Below are positions 56,495-64,000 of a DNA stretch of 64,000 bases, one piece after another. Numbering within the stretch: position 1 is the first letter of the stretch; every line of letters starts with the position of its first letter. The stretch lies in the NCBI GenBank assembly GCA_023402395.1, contig JAEYGI010000072.1:62001-126000 (forward strand), in the 5' to 3' direction. Source of the DNA: Bacillota bacterium. Lineage in GTDB: Bacteria; Bacillota; UBA4882; UBA8346. The position numbers and the translations under genes were made by a program. A model generated the notes under the pieces. That model saw only the letters and a list, made by a program, of their open reading frames with translations, was not told the DNA's origin and made no database searches.

Positions 56495-57762
56495 CCAAAT
56501 GCCGATGGTTGCTCTGGATCGCCCTGCTGGGGCTGGTCGGATGGTCCCTACCGGCCGCCGCCGCGCCGGAGGGGTTCCGGACCGAAAAGCTGAAAAACGG
56601 GTTGACCTTCAAATACAAAGTTATCAAAGACCAGCCGATGGTCTCGATTTACGCCGTGATCCCCAACGGAATGCACGGCGAGAAAGCCAAAGGCGTGGCC
56701 CATCTGCTCGAACACATGGTATTCAGGGGCGGGAACGGGTATTCTTATAATGACATCACCGACGTCACCAACCGGGCCGGCGGGTATTTTAACGGATTTA
56801 CTTCGTTTTACGCCACAGTTTTTAATTACGTCACCACCAAAGAGCGGTTTCCCGATGCGCTTAAGGTCTTTAACGGTTCGCTCTGGAAACCTAATCTCAG
56901 GGAAGACGTGGCCGCGCTGGAACGCCGCATTGTCCTGCATGAACTGAATATGGGCTACGCGGAGCGTTACGCGTACTATCCCATTTTTAACTATTTCTAT
57001 CCTGAATTGAGCTTTTCCGCGCAGAACGTGACCGATACCACCGCCGCCGATCTGCAAACCTTCCACAAGGGCTATTATCAACCGGAGAACGCCACCTATA
57101 TCATTGCCGGCGACTTCGATCCGAAGCAAGCCAGGGCCGAACTGGAGGGGCTTGAAAACGGCCTCGGCCGCCTGCGGGAACCCACTCCGCCGATTGTTCC
57201 CTTTAGCTTGCCCAAAGGAGAAGTGGTGGAGCAGAGGAATCTCTACCCGTATCAGTATCAATTGCTGATGGCCTACGAGTTCAGCGGGTTGACCGCTAAA
57301 GAACGGCTGCTGCTAAGCCTGCTTTCCTATGCCTACGGGTATGACACCAAGATCGATTATGAGCGGAACCATTATAAGACCTATTTCGCGATCAACCGGG
57401 CTATCGGAGACAAGGATTACTTTGGACTGTATTATCTGGAACGGAACGATCCTTTCAGCGAGCAAGCGGTGGCCGCCGAGAAAGCGAACCTCCGGCGTTA
57501 TTTCCGGCAGATCCGGAAAGTGGACTTCAAGCGGGAACTAAAGAACTTTATTAAGCTGGTCGAGCTGGAGGCGGCGGAGAGCCAGGTTTCGGCGGAATCG
57601 GCGGTTGACTATGAAGTGCAGCGGTTGACCAATCCCGAGAACATTACCGTGGACGCGCTGCCGTTGTTGAAGAAATTGACCCAAAAAGACCTGGAGCAGT
57701 TGATTGATACCCGTTTCAACCAGCCGCCCACCGCCTGGATTCTGGTCAAGACCACCAAGTGA
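56491..57762 (+). CDS. Secreted M16 zinc peptidase, active subunit
   Basis: The protein has 423 residues with a signal peptide (1-24). The inverted zinc motif is intact: His71, Glu74, His75 in HLLEHMVF and Glu151 (in LHELNM), exactly 76 residues beyond His75 as the HxxEH-x76-E rule demands. One-chain bacterial M16B peptidases of this size work as dimers. The next gene encodes an M16 paralogue without these residues, as in heterodimeric mitochondrial-type processing peptidases. The signal peptide places it outside the cytoplasm. Confidence 0.93.
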   Translation: MTKCRWLLWIALLGLVGWSLPAAAAPEGFRTEKLKNGLTFKYKVIKDQPMVSIYAVIPNGMHGEKAKGVAHLLEHMVFRGGNGYSYNDITDVTNRAGGYFNGFTSFYATVFNYVTTKERFPDALKVFNGSLWKPNLREDVAALERRIVLHELNMGYAERYAYYPIFNYFYPELSFSAQNVTDTTAADLQTFHKGYYQPENATYIIAGDFDPKQARAELEGLENGLGRLREPTPPIVPFSLPKGEVVEQRNLYPYQYQLLMAYEFSGLTAKERLLLSLLSYAYGYDTKIDYERNHYKTYFAINRAIGDKDYFGLYYLERNDPFSEQAVAAEKANLRRYFRQIRKVDFKRELKNFIKLVELEAAESQVSAESAVDYEVQRLTNPENITVDALPLLKKLTQKDLEQLIDTRFNQPPTAWILVKTTK

Positions 57763-57815
57763 CCGCAAGCGCTTCCGCAACTTTTTTCAAGCGTTGACCT
57801 TCGGGAGGGGATGGC

Positions 57816-59102
57816 ATGTTGAAACGAACCGGAATAATAATTATCGCCTTGGTGTTCATTGCTTTTCTAAACTGGGCGCCGGTTGCAGCCGAAGAACCCG
57901 GCGTCCGGATCGAGCGGACCACGGTCAGCGGAATGACCATTCTGCTGCAGCGTACCGAATCCGAGATGGCCGAGATCGCGCTGTTGCTCAAATCCGGCAG
58001 CGGACTGGACCCGGCCGGAAAACGGGGCACCGCCGAAATCATGAACTCCCTGGTATATCTGAACTTGCGCTATGGCGGCGACGCTTTGGGCGAAATTGAC
58101 GTCGGAACCTATCCGGACTACACTCTGATCCGGATCCGGACCACCGCCCGCGACCTGGAGGACGGGCTGAAAGCGGTCAAGAGCCTGCTTAGCTACCCGC
58201 TGTACAGTTATGACGTAACCACTGATCTCAAAAGCCTGTATCAGACCGACCTCAAGGCTATGCCGGCCCTGACCAAATGCTATTATGACTTTAACCGGGA
58301 GTTTTACGGAACGGATCACCCTTATGATGACGGATTGGACCCGGCGGCCATTCCGGCCATCGGCGGGCGGGACGTCTATCAATGGTACCGCCGGACCTAT
58401 CAGCCGGGCAACGCCGTGTTGTCGGTGGCGGGAGGCGTCCGCCAAAGCATCGGCGATCTGGAGAAGTTCTTCGCCGGAATGCGCACCGAATCGGTGGACC
58501 GAAGGTTATTGGTCCGGCCGGTGAATCTAGACGCCAGCCGGCGGCTGGACCGGACCGATCCCAACGGCCGGGTGGCCTCGGTGGCCATTGGATTTTCGGC
58601 ACCCCGGATTCAGGATCCGGAGTTCCCGGCTTTCCGGATCCTGGCCTATTATCTTGAGGAGTACCAGCATTATTTCGAAGCGCTTCGCGTCAAGCATGCC
58701 CTGTTTTACTCGGGGTTCGTTTATTATAATTATCTACAGAAGCCCAAAGCGCCGACGCTGGCCTTTCTGACGTTTACTGATCCCGATCTCCTGGGAGCGG
58801 TTGAGGAGAAAACCGTGGAAGTGGTGCGGGATCTCTCCGAACGGGGGATCGATTCCGGCGAAGTCGCCAAGGTAATCCAGGCCATCAAATCCGGGATCGA
58901 CGCCCGCAAGCAGGACGGCCGGGGCCTGGCCGCCCGAAACCTGCTCGGCTTTTATCTGGAGAGCCAATGGGTGGATGATGAAAAACTGCTGCCCCGGCTA
59001 GAACAGGTGAAACCGGAAGAGATCCGGCAAGTGGCCTCCAAATATTTAAAAAACTATATCCGGGTCGCTTATGTTCCGGAAACGCTGGAGCAAAATTTCT
59101 AG
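57816..59102 (+). CDS. Secreted M16-like protein lacking the zinc motif (inactive subunit)
   Basis: The protein has 428 residues with a signal peptide (1-24). The M16 fold is recognisable (TTVSGMTILLQRTESEMAEIALLLKSGSGLDPAGKRGTAEIMNSL; FYGTDHPYDDGLDPAAI; LSVAGGV), but the HxxEH site is replaced by AEIMNSL, so no zinc is bound. It follows the active subunit by 53 bases and probably forms its regulatory partner. A terminator follows. Confidence 0.9.
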   Translation: MLKRTGIIIIALVFIAFLNWAPVAAEEPGVRIERTTVSGMTILLQRTESEMAEIALLLKSGSGLDPAGKRGTAEIMNSLVYLNLRYGGDALGEIDVGTYPDYTLIRIRTTARDLEDGLKAVKSLLSYPLYSYDVTTDLKSLYQTDLKAMPALTKCYYDFNREFYGTDHPYDDGLDPAAIPAIGGRDVYQWYRRTYQPGNAVLSVAGGVRQSIGDLEKFFAGMRTESVDRRLLVRPVNLDASRRLDRTDPNGRVASVAIGFSAPRIQDPEFPAFRILAYYLEEYQHYFEALRVKHALFYSGFVYYNYLQKPKAPTLAFLTFTDPDLLGAVEEKTVEVVRDLSERGIDSGEVAKVIQAIKSGIDARKQDGRGLAARNLLGFYLESQWVDDEKLLPRLEQVKPEEIRQVASKYLKNYIRVAYVPETLEQNF

Positions 59103-59110
59103 CGGTAACG

Positions 59111-59138
59111 AGGCTGTCCCGACGGGACAGCCTTTTTG
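59111..59138 (+). terminator. Terminator after the M16 operon
   Basis: AGGCTGTCCC and GGGACAGCCT form a perfect 10-bp stem with a GAC loop and a T run. Confidence 0.92.
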
Positions 59139-59180
59139 ACGGGTCGGAACAATCATCGAAATAAAGTAGCTAAAAAAGAA

Positions 59181-59210
59181 TTGACAAGAAATAATTAACC
59201 ATGTTAATAT
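59181..59210 (+). promoter_or_regulatory. Promoter and overlapping operator of the MarR-SOR unit
   Basis: TTGACA (59181-59186) is followed at 17-18 bases by TTAATA/TAATAT (59204-59210). The inverted repeat ATTAAC-CAT-GTTAAT (59194-59208) overlaps the spacer and -10, a likely MarR autoregulatory operator. Confidence 0.72.
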
Positions 59211-59246
59211 TTATTCAGGTTTTAAAAACAAAAGAAGGTGCATTGG

Positions 59247-59789
59247 GTGAAGGCAAGCAATCTGGAGCGGGTATCCAAGCTGTTCTGTCAGACCGTCAGT
59301 TGCCGGGTGCTTAAACCGTCCCTGGAGAAATTGGCCAAAGACGAATTGACCGAAGTTCAGCTCGCCTGCCTCCGCTATGCGTACCTTCATCCCGAACCGT
59401 CGGTGGGCGAGATCGCCGAGGGGCTCGGCATCAGCAACGCCGCCAGCGCCAAGCTCATTGACAGGCTGGTCCGGAAAAGTTTGTTGCTCCGGGAGGAAGA
59501 CCCGGTTGACCGCAGGGTGCTCCAAATCAAGCTGACTCCAGCCGGAGTGAAACTACTGGAAGAGATCAACCGGATCGAACGCGCCCGGTTTGAGGCGGTT
59601 TACGCCAAGATGAGCGCGGCGGAGCGAGAAGCGCTGGAGTTGGGGTTGGACGGTTTTCTCAAAGCGGCGCTGGAAACACCGGAGCAGATCGAAGAGGTCT
59701 GCCTGCGCTGCGGTTTTACTCATGATCCGGAATGTTCCGGCAACCGGTTGTACCTGAAGTTGGCTGGACATGACCGGCGGAAGGTGTAA
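59247..59789 (+). CDS. MarR-family regulator with a C-terminal cysteine cluster
   Basis: The protein has 180 residues. The winged helix spans about 30-100 (LTEVQLACLRYAYLHPEPSVGEIAEGLGISNAASAKLIDRLV; DRRVLQIKLTPAGVKLLEEI). The C-terminus holds CLRCG and DPEC, three cysteines with nearby His residues that could bind iron, an Fe-S cluster or zinc. The desulfoferrodoxin gene follows 89 bases later, so it may be an iron- or superoxide-responsive repressor. GTG 59247 with AAGGTG 6 bases upstream is preferred to GTG 59238. Confidence 0.87.
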   Translation: MKASNLERVSKLFCQTVSCRVLKPSLEKLAKDELTEVQLACLRYAYLHPEPSVGEIAEGLGISNAASAKLIDRLVRKSLLLREEDPVDRRVLQIKLTPAGVKLLEEINRIERARFEAVYAKMSAAEREALELGLDGFLKAALETPEQIEEVCLRCGFTHDPECSGNRLYLKLAGHDRRKV

Positions 59790-59878
59790 GCATCCGCGCG
59801 TTCGGAAACTGGTTGGAACCGGCGTTGCGCCTCAGCAGAGCCGGACACGATAAAAAATGACGAAAGGGGCAAACCAAA

Positions 59879-60253
59879 ATGGCAAAACAATTTGAAGTCT
59901 ACAAATGCGAGGTCTGCGGAAACATCGTCGAACTGATTCATGTGGGCGGCGGAACCCTGGTCTGTTGCGGGCAGCCCATGAAACTGCAAGTGGAAAACAC
60001 GGTCGACGCCTCCAAAGAGAAACACGTGCCGGTAATCACCAAAATCGACGGAGGCTATAAAGTATCCGTCGGTAGCGTAGCCCATCCCATGGAGGAAAAG
60101 CATTATATCGAATGGATCGAGTTGATCGCCGACGGCCAGCGCTACCGGAAGTATTTGAGCCCCAGCCAGACCCCGGAAGCGGTGTTCCAAGTGGAAGCCA
60201 ACCAGGTCACGGCCAGGGAGTACTGTAATATCCACGGCCTGTGGACGGCCTAA
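59879..60253 (+). CDS. Desulfoferrodoxin (superoxide reductase)
   Basis: The protein has 124 residues. Centre I, the rubredoxin-like Fe site, is formed by Cys10, Cys13, Cys29 and Cys30. Centre II, the catalytic Fe, has His49, His69, His75, Cys116 and His119 (HPMEEKHYIEWIEL; YCNIHGLW). It reduces superoxide to peroxide in anaerobes with rubredoxin as electron donor. The MarR gene upstream probably regulates it. GAAAGGGGC precedes the ATG. Confidence 0.96.
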   Translation: MAKQFEVYKCEVCGNIVELIHVGGGTLVCCGQPMKLQVENTVDASKEKHVPVITKIDGGYKVSVGSVAHPMEEKHYIEWIELIADGQRYRKYLSPSQTPEAVFQVEANQVTAREYCNIHGLWTA

Positions 60254-60294
60254 CGGACCGACCGACCGTGAAAATCAAGCGATTCTTAGCGATT

Positions 60295-60320
60295 GCCGCC
60301 CTTTTGGGCGGTTTTTATTT
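60295..60320 (+). terminator. Terminator after desulfoferrodoxin
   Basis: GCCGCCC and GGGCGGT pair around TTTT, followed by TTTTATTTT. Confidence 0.85.
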
Positions 60321-60857
60321 TACTTTTTTCTCCCAATTCACGGGAGATTTCTTATTGCGAAAGGTAAGCGCCGGCCGAAGAATGCTTCCGGTCAATATTT
60401 CAATTCACTGGTGTTTTCAATCAGCACGTTTATTGTCCGGAAGCAATATCCTTGGCTGGAATTATCGCTTTGGGGCAAAAAAAGATCATCCCGGCGGTTT
60501 ATGAAGGATATTTTTCGACAAAAATTGTTATTTTTCAACGAAAATAAGTTAATTTCCGCGATAAACCGGAATGACGGGGTTCCAAAAGTAGTGTTTCATA
60601 AGAAAATTTGGGTTTTGAGGAGCCAAGCATGACATAATTAGGAGGATTTGGAAGGAAAAAATCGAAATAAGCAATCATTGGCTCGGAGAAAGCCGGAGAG
60701 ACCGCTGGAATTGTCGAACCGAAGAATCCGGAGCGGCTCGCACGGCGGCCGGTTGACGGGGAATTGCTAATTTACATTTGATGAAGTTACGATAAATTGA
60801 CGGGTTTTGCGAATATTATTGGTGCTACGATTATTCAGAGTGCACTGGGAGGTTCGC
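60321..60857. other. AT-rich gene-free region
   Basis: These 537 bases have no convincing gene. A 73-codon frame at 60411-60632 lacks a ribosome binding site and reads as random sequence. CGGTTTAT (near 60495) and ATAAACCG (near 60560) form a long-range inverted pair. No known RNA element is recognised. Confidence 0.45.
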
Positions 60858-61499
60858 ATGGCCCTTGACCAAGACCGGATTCGCGAAACCTATGACCGGG
60901 TCGCATCCGAATACTGCCGCCGCTATTTTCACGATTTGGATCGAAGGCCGCTCGATCGGGAGCTGCTGGCCCGGTTTGCCCTGACTGTACGGGATCTCGG
61001 GCCCGTCGCCGATGTCGGTTGCGGCCCGGGAGGCACGACCCGGTTTTTGAAGGATCGGGGTCTTGACGTCTTTGGGATGGATCTCTCGAAGGGCATGATC
61101 GAAGCGGCCCGCGGGCTGAACCGGGATATCCGTTTTATAACCGGCGATTTCGAGACTCCGGAGATCGACGGCGGGGCATTGGCCGGCCTTTGCGCGTATT
61201 ATGCGATTGTCCATTGCTCTGAGGCCGGTTTGGAGCGGGCGCTGGCTTCGTTCCGTCAGGTGCTGCGGCCCGGTGGAACCATGTTACTGTCGTTTTACGC
61301 CGGAGAGGGAACGGTGCGGGTTGAAGAGTTTCTGGGGCAAGCCTCGGCGCCGCTGGAGTTCATCTTTTTCCCGCTGGAGGCGATCCTGCAGCGGTTGCGC
61401 CGGGACGGCTGGATCGTCGAAGAAGCGCTGGTCCGTCAGGCTTATCGCGCCGTGGAATACCCCAGCCGGCGCGGGTATGTTTTGGCGCGAAAACCGTGA
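60858..61499 (+). CDS. SAM-dependent class I methyltransferase
   Basis: The protein has 213 residues. SAM motif I is VADVGCGPGGTTRFL (about residues 49-63), the acidic residue binding ribose is in FGMDLSKGM, and motif IV is in CAYYAIVH, with LRPGGTMLLSFY downstream. It resembles small-molecule or unassigned methyltransferases of the UbiE/type-11 group. ATG 60858 has GGGAGG 5 bases upstream. Confidence 0.88.
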   Translation: MALDQDRIRETYDRVASEYCRRYFHDLDRRPLDRELLARFALTVRDLGPVADVGCGPGGTTRFLKDRGLDVFGMDLSKGMIEAARGLNRDIRFITGDFETPEIDGGALAGLCAYYAIVHCSEAGLERALASFRQVLRPGGTMLLSFYAGEGTVRVEEFLGQASAPLEFIFFPLEAILQRLRRDGWIVEEALVRQAYRAVEYPSRRGYVLARKP

Positions 61500-61564
61500 C
61501 AGTTTTCTTTGAGGTCTGCATATCATGGATGAGGATTATTGTATCGACACAGGAGACCATGACC

Positions 61565-62434
61565 ATGGAACATTCGAACCGTAACGACTGCTGCTGGTGC
61601 GGCAGCGGCTTGAAGCTTCAGGAATGCCATCTGGCAACCGAGGAACAGTTACACGAGTATCAGCGGCAGGGGTATACCATCCCGACCCGGCGCTGGTTGA
61701 AAACAGCCCGCCAGATCGACGGGATCCGAGAGAGCGGCCGGCTGACCACGGAAATCCTGGACCGGGTGGCCGAGCTGATCGAACCCGGAGCGAGCACCGC
61801 GGCCATCGACGACTGGGTGCACCGGTTCACGCTGGAGCATGACGCTTATCCGGCGCCGCTCAATTATAAAGGATTTCCGAAGAGTTGCTGCATCTCGGTG
61901 AATGAAGTGATCTGCCACGGTATACCCAGCGAACGCCAGGTCCTGCGGCCCGGGGACATTGTCAACGTTGATGTGACCACGATTTTGAACGGCTATTATT
62001 CCGACGCCAACCGGATGTATCTGGTCGGAACGGTGGATGAGGCCGGGCAGCGGCTGGTCCAAGCGGCCAAAGAATGCATGGAGATTGGGGTCCGGCAGGT
62101 CCGGCCGCTGGGTTCTTTAAACGACATCGGCAACGCCATCGAACCATTCGCGGTGACGCAAGGCTATTCGGTGGTCCGTGATTTGGGTGGCCACGGGATT
62201 GGGCTCGCCTTTCACGAACCGATCCACGTCGACCATTTCCGGAAACGGTCCAAGGGCTATCTCCTTCTGCCGGGACTGGTCTTTACGGTGGAGCCGATGA
62301 TCAATCAAGGCACGTTTGATTGCCGCTTTTTAGCCGACGGATGGACCGTAGTGACCCGGGACGGCAAACTGTCGGCCCAATGGGAGCAGACCGTGGCCGT
62401 CACCGCCGCCGGCGTTGAGGTCTTGGCGAGGTAA
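61565..62434 (+). CDS. map: Methionine aminopeptidase with N-terminal SEC-C zinc motif
   Basis: The protein has 289 residues. The first 25 carry an SEC-C-type zinc knuckle (Cys10, Cys12, Cys21, His22). The catalytic core has the type I metal ligands: Asp in VNVDVTT and YYSDANRM, His in GGHGIG, Glu in VEPM and the C-terminal WEQTVAVT. It removes N-terminal Met from nascent proteins; SEC-C forms dock on the ribosome in some bacteria. ATG 61565 is placed 8 bases after AGGAGA; ATG 61559 is the alternative. Confidence 0.94.
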   Translation: MEHSNRNDCCWCGSGLKLQECHLATEEQLHEYQRQGYTIPTRRWLKTARQIDGIRESGRLTTEILDRVAELIEPGASTAAIDDWVHRFTLEHDAYPAPLNYKGFPKSCCISVNEVICHGIPSERQVLRPGDIVNVDVTTILNGYYSDANRMYLVGTVDEAGQRLVQAAKECMEIGVRQVRPLGSLNDIGNAIEPFAVTQGYSVVRDLGGHGIGLAFHEPIHVDHFRKRSKGYLLLPGLVFTVEPMINQGTFDCRFLADGWTVVTRDGKLSAQWEQTVAVTAAGVEVLAR

Positions 62435-62615
62435 GCCTGGGCCGGTATTTTTACGTTCCCCCAATTTGATTCTTCCGAAAACCGCTTCATAATGTTATGA
62501 TAATATTTAGAAATGCGGTCCGGAGGATCATTGCCCGCAACTTTGCTTTAATCCTCATTTTTGTAATGATCCCGGTAAGAGAGAAAAAACCGGTCTGTGT
62601 AAGGGGGGATTGTCT

Positions 62616-63347
62616 TTGATTTCGGACGGGCAATCGGTCCCGGTTCCGCCGCTAATGTTGGAACCACCTCGCTGGCTGCGCTGGATTCGTTTTCATTTGA
62701 CGGAGGCCAGCTATGAAGCGGCCCGGGAATATTTTCCGGTTCCGGGCGGGAAAGGAGCGGCTTATTTCAATTACCGGCTGGAACACGTCCGGCAGGTGGA
62801 AAGGCAGGCGCTGGAGCTCCTGCGGGAAGTCGGCGGCGATGCAGAGGTCGTTTTGGCCGCGGTCTGGCTGCACGATTTTTTCCAGCCCGGGTTCCATGAG
62901 GAGAAGCATGGGCCGCGGGCAGCCATCTGGGCGGCCGGCAAATTGAAACCGCTGGGGTTTCCGGCCGAGAAGATTGATGCGGTCTGTCTGGCGGTCTCCC
63001 GCCATTCGGAGCCGCCGGGGACATTGCCGGTGGATGCCCATGAAGCCAGGATATTTTGGGATGCCCATAATTTGTCTTATCTCGGGCCATTTGCGGCCAT
63101 TACCGATCTGATCAATTATCTGGCCGCGGACCGGCTCCGCAAGATTTGTTCCGGTGCCCAGCTGCTGACGGTGGAAGCCATCTTCCGGGCCGGTCTGGAC
63201 CCGTCGGGGGGCAAAGGGCTTCAGCCTTATCAGTTTTATTTTGAAGCTTCGCGAACCTGGGCCGCCGAACGCCTCCGGGTGCAGCGGGAATTTTACGAAT
63301 GCTGCCGGCGGCAACTGGGGCTCGATTCGCGGCCGGACAGCGCTTGA
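62616..63347 (+). CDS. HD-domain phosphohydrolase
   Basis: The protein has 243 residues. HD motifs are spaced as usual: His in LEHVRQVERQAL, the HD pair in VWLHDFFQ, a later His in SRHSEPPG and Asp in WDAHNL. The family hydrolyses nucleotides or phosphate esters with bound metals; the substrate is unknown. TTG 62616 follows AAGGGGGG by 7 bases. The phosphoglycerate-mutase-like gene overlaps its stop region (TGAATG), so they form one operon. Confidence 0.82.
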   Translation: MISDGQSVPVPPLMLEPPRWLRWIRFHLTEASYEAAREYFPVPGGKGAAYFNYRLEHVRQVERQALELLREVGGDAEVVLAAVWLHDFFQPGFHEEKHGPRAAIWAAGKLKPLGFPAEKIDAVCLAVSRHSEPPGTLPVDAHEARIFWDAHNLSYLGPFAAITDLINYLAADRLRKICSGAQLLTVEAIFRAGLDPSGGKGLQPYQFYFEASRTWAAERLRVQREFYECCRRQLGLDSRPDSA

Positions 63348-64000
63348 ATGATGGATTGGCTGATCTTGCGGCACGGACAATCCGTGGCCGATATTGAAGA
63401 TCGATACGAAGGCCGGTCCGACTTTCCGCTGACTGCGGCTGGCCGCGATCAGGCGGAGCGGGCAGCGCGCTGGATTGTGGAGAGCTACCGATTTGTTCCG
63501 GAGATCATTATCGCCAGCCCTTTGCAGCGGGCCAGGGAAACCGCAGTGATCCTGGCCCGCCGCTGCGGATTGGAACTCCGGCTGGATGATGGCCTACTGG
63601 AAATGGATTGCGGCCGGATCGCCGGCCTGCCCAAGGCTGAGGCCGACCGGCGCTTTCCCGTTCCCCGGGGCGGATTTCGCGCTTATCAACGCCGGGGAGA
63701 GACCGGCGAGTCGTTGTTGGGATTCAGGGCGCGGGTCGAGGACTGTTGGCTGCGCCTGGCCGATGAAGCGGCCGCCGCCGGCTGGGAGCGGGCCGCTCTG
63801 GTCTGTCACGGCGGAACTATCAACATGCTGTTTCAATCGTTTTTGAACTTGCCCCTGACCGCCGGTACAGTTCTTGCAACCGGCGATACCGGGATCCATC
63901 TTTGGCGGATCCGGGACGGAGTCGGCCGGATCGTTTTTGCCAATTATCTGGGACATCTTTCGCCGTTCAATATTGACGAAGGTTTTCCAGAAGATGTATA
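63348..64000 (+). CDS. Histidine phosphatase (phosphoglycerate mutase family), 3' end outside the window
   Basis: The frame is open from ATG 63348 to the right edge (217 codons, no stop). LILRHGQSVAD is the catalytic RHG motif with the phosphorylated His, and IIASPLQRARETA and the second His in LVCHGGTINML complete the site. Relatives include broad phosphatases and alpha-ribazole phosphatase (CobC). It starts directly after the HD gene stop; ATG 63351 is an equal alternative. The C-terminus is not seen. Confidence 0.88.
   Translation, partial: MMDWLILRHGQSVADIEDRYEGRSDFPLTAAGRDQAERAARWIVESYRFVPEIIIASPLQRARETAVILARRCGLELRLDDGLLEMDCGRIAGLPKAEADRRFPVPRGGFRAYQRRGETGESLLGFRARVEDCWLRLADEAAAAGWERAALVCHGGTINMLFQSFLNLPLTAGTVLATGDTGIHLWRIRDGVGRIVFANYLGHLSPFNIDEGFPEDV

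Noticed and set aside
60411..60632. 73-codon frame in the AT-rich gap
   Set aside because: It has no ribosome binding site, no family and unlikely composition, and it is interrupted relative to any conserved motif.

Overview
The window looks like chromosomal DNA from a GC-rich member of the Bacillota (Firmicutes). Several things point there. Gene neighbourhoods are typical of the phylum: ksgA-ykuK-veg, rplM-rpsI, tsaE-tsaB-rimI, an EndoA-type mazF, ylbF and a DUF421/DUF4363 pair. A T-box leader carries a Thr specifier. Ribosome binding sites are strong GGAGG types, TTG and GTG starts are common, and there is a decayed spore photoproduct lyase gene. An ExbB-ExbD-TonB operon that also encodes an SLH/coiled-coil/TM protein suggests a two-membrane (diderm) envelope, as in Limnochordia/Hydrogenispora-like or other diderm Firmicutes. 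Redox genes (desulfoferrodoxin, rubredoxin-flavoprotein) suggest an anaerobe. The lineage is inference; no rRNA or tRNA gene was seen.

Layout. 1-4.3 kb: accessory DNA with a broken PIN toxin-antitoxin locus between diverged direct repeats, a peptidase E, a membrane-anchored PstS-like protein, and a small protein paired with a nucleotidyltransferase. 4.3-7.2 kb: an AraC regulator divergent from a GH4 glycosidase, then a 200-bp imperfect inverted repeat. 7.5-12.0 kb: the exbB-exbD-tonB-cohesin-SLH envelope operon. 12.1-17.1 kb: a promoter, structured leader and terminator before an NMT1/SsuA-type ABC transporter with a Cys-rich binding protein, then cysteine synthase. 17.1-24.3 kb: dapF, a frameshifted tautomerase, a TIM-barrel protein, thiol/rubredoxin genes, tsaD, a cluster of DnaA boxes and a SWIM-finger protein.

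24.5-27.2 kb: T-box(Thr)-nudix-thrS. 27.2-32.0 kb: a complete branched-chain amino acid (Liv) ABC transporter with a perfect 21-bp hairpin between the binding protein and the permeases. 32.3-35.0 kb: a CBS-ACT protein and the first of two DUF4015 glycosidase-like proteins. 35-45.3 kb: housekeeping genes (rplM-rpsI, thiN, mazEF, tsaE-tsaB-rimI, phoU, L,D-transpeptidase, degenerate REC-GGDEF, ksgA, ykuK, veg).

45.3-54.8 kb: internally deleted splB, murB, a TolB-like propeller, a cyclic-di-GMP riboswitch with terminator before a FadR-type regulator, the second DUF4015 gene, a YfcE phosphodiesterase, an MGDG-synthase-like glycosyltransferase, a His-tailed DUF896 protein and DUF421/DUF4363. 55-64 kb: ylbF, an operon of an EF-hand-like secreted protein and an active/inactive M16 peptidase pair, MarR plus superoxide reductase, a methyltransferase, Map with an SEC-C motif, an HD hydrolase, and a phosphoglycerate-mutase-like gene running off the right edge.

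The most notable non-genic signals are a three-copy dispersed intergenic repeat with hairpin potential (17.8, 37.6, 54.3 kb), the DnaA-box cluster at 22.5 kb, the unidentified leader at 12.2 kb and the large inverted repeat at 7.0 kb. Start codons were moved inward from the longest frame wherever a better ribosome binding site exists.
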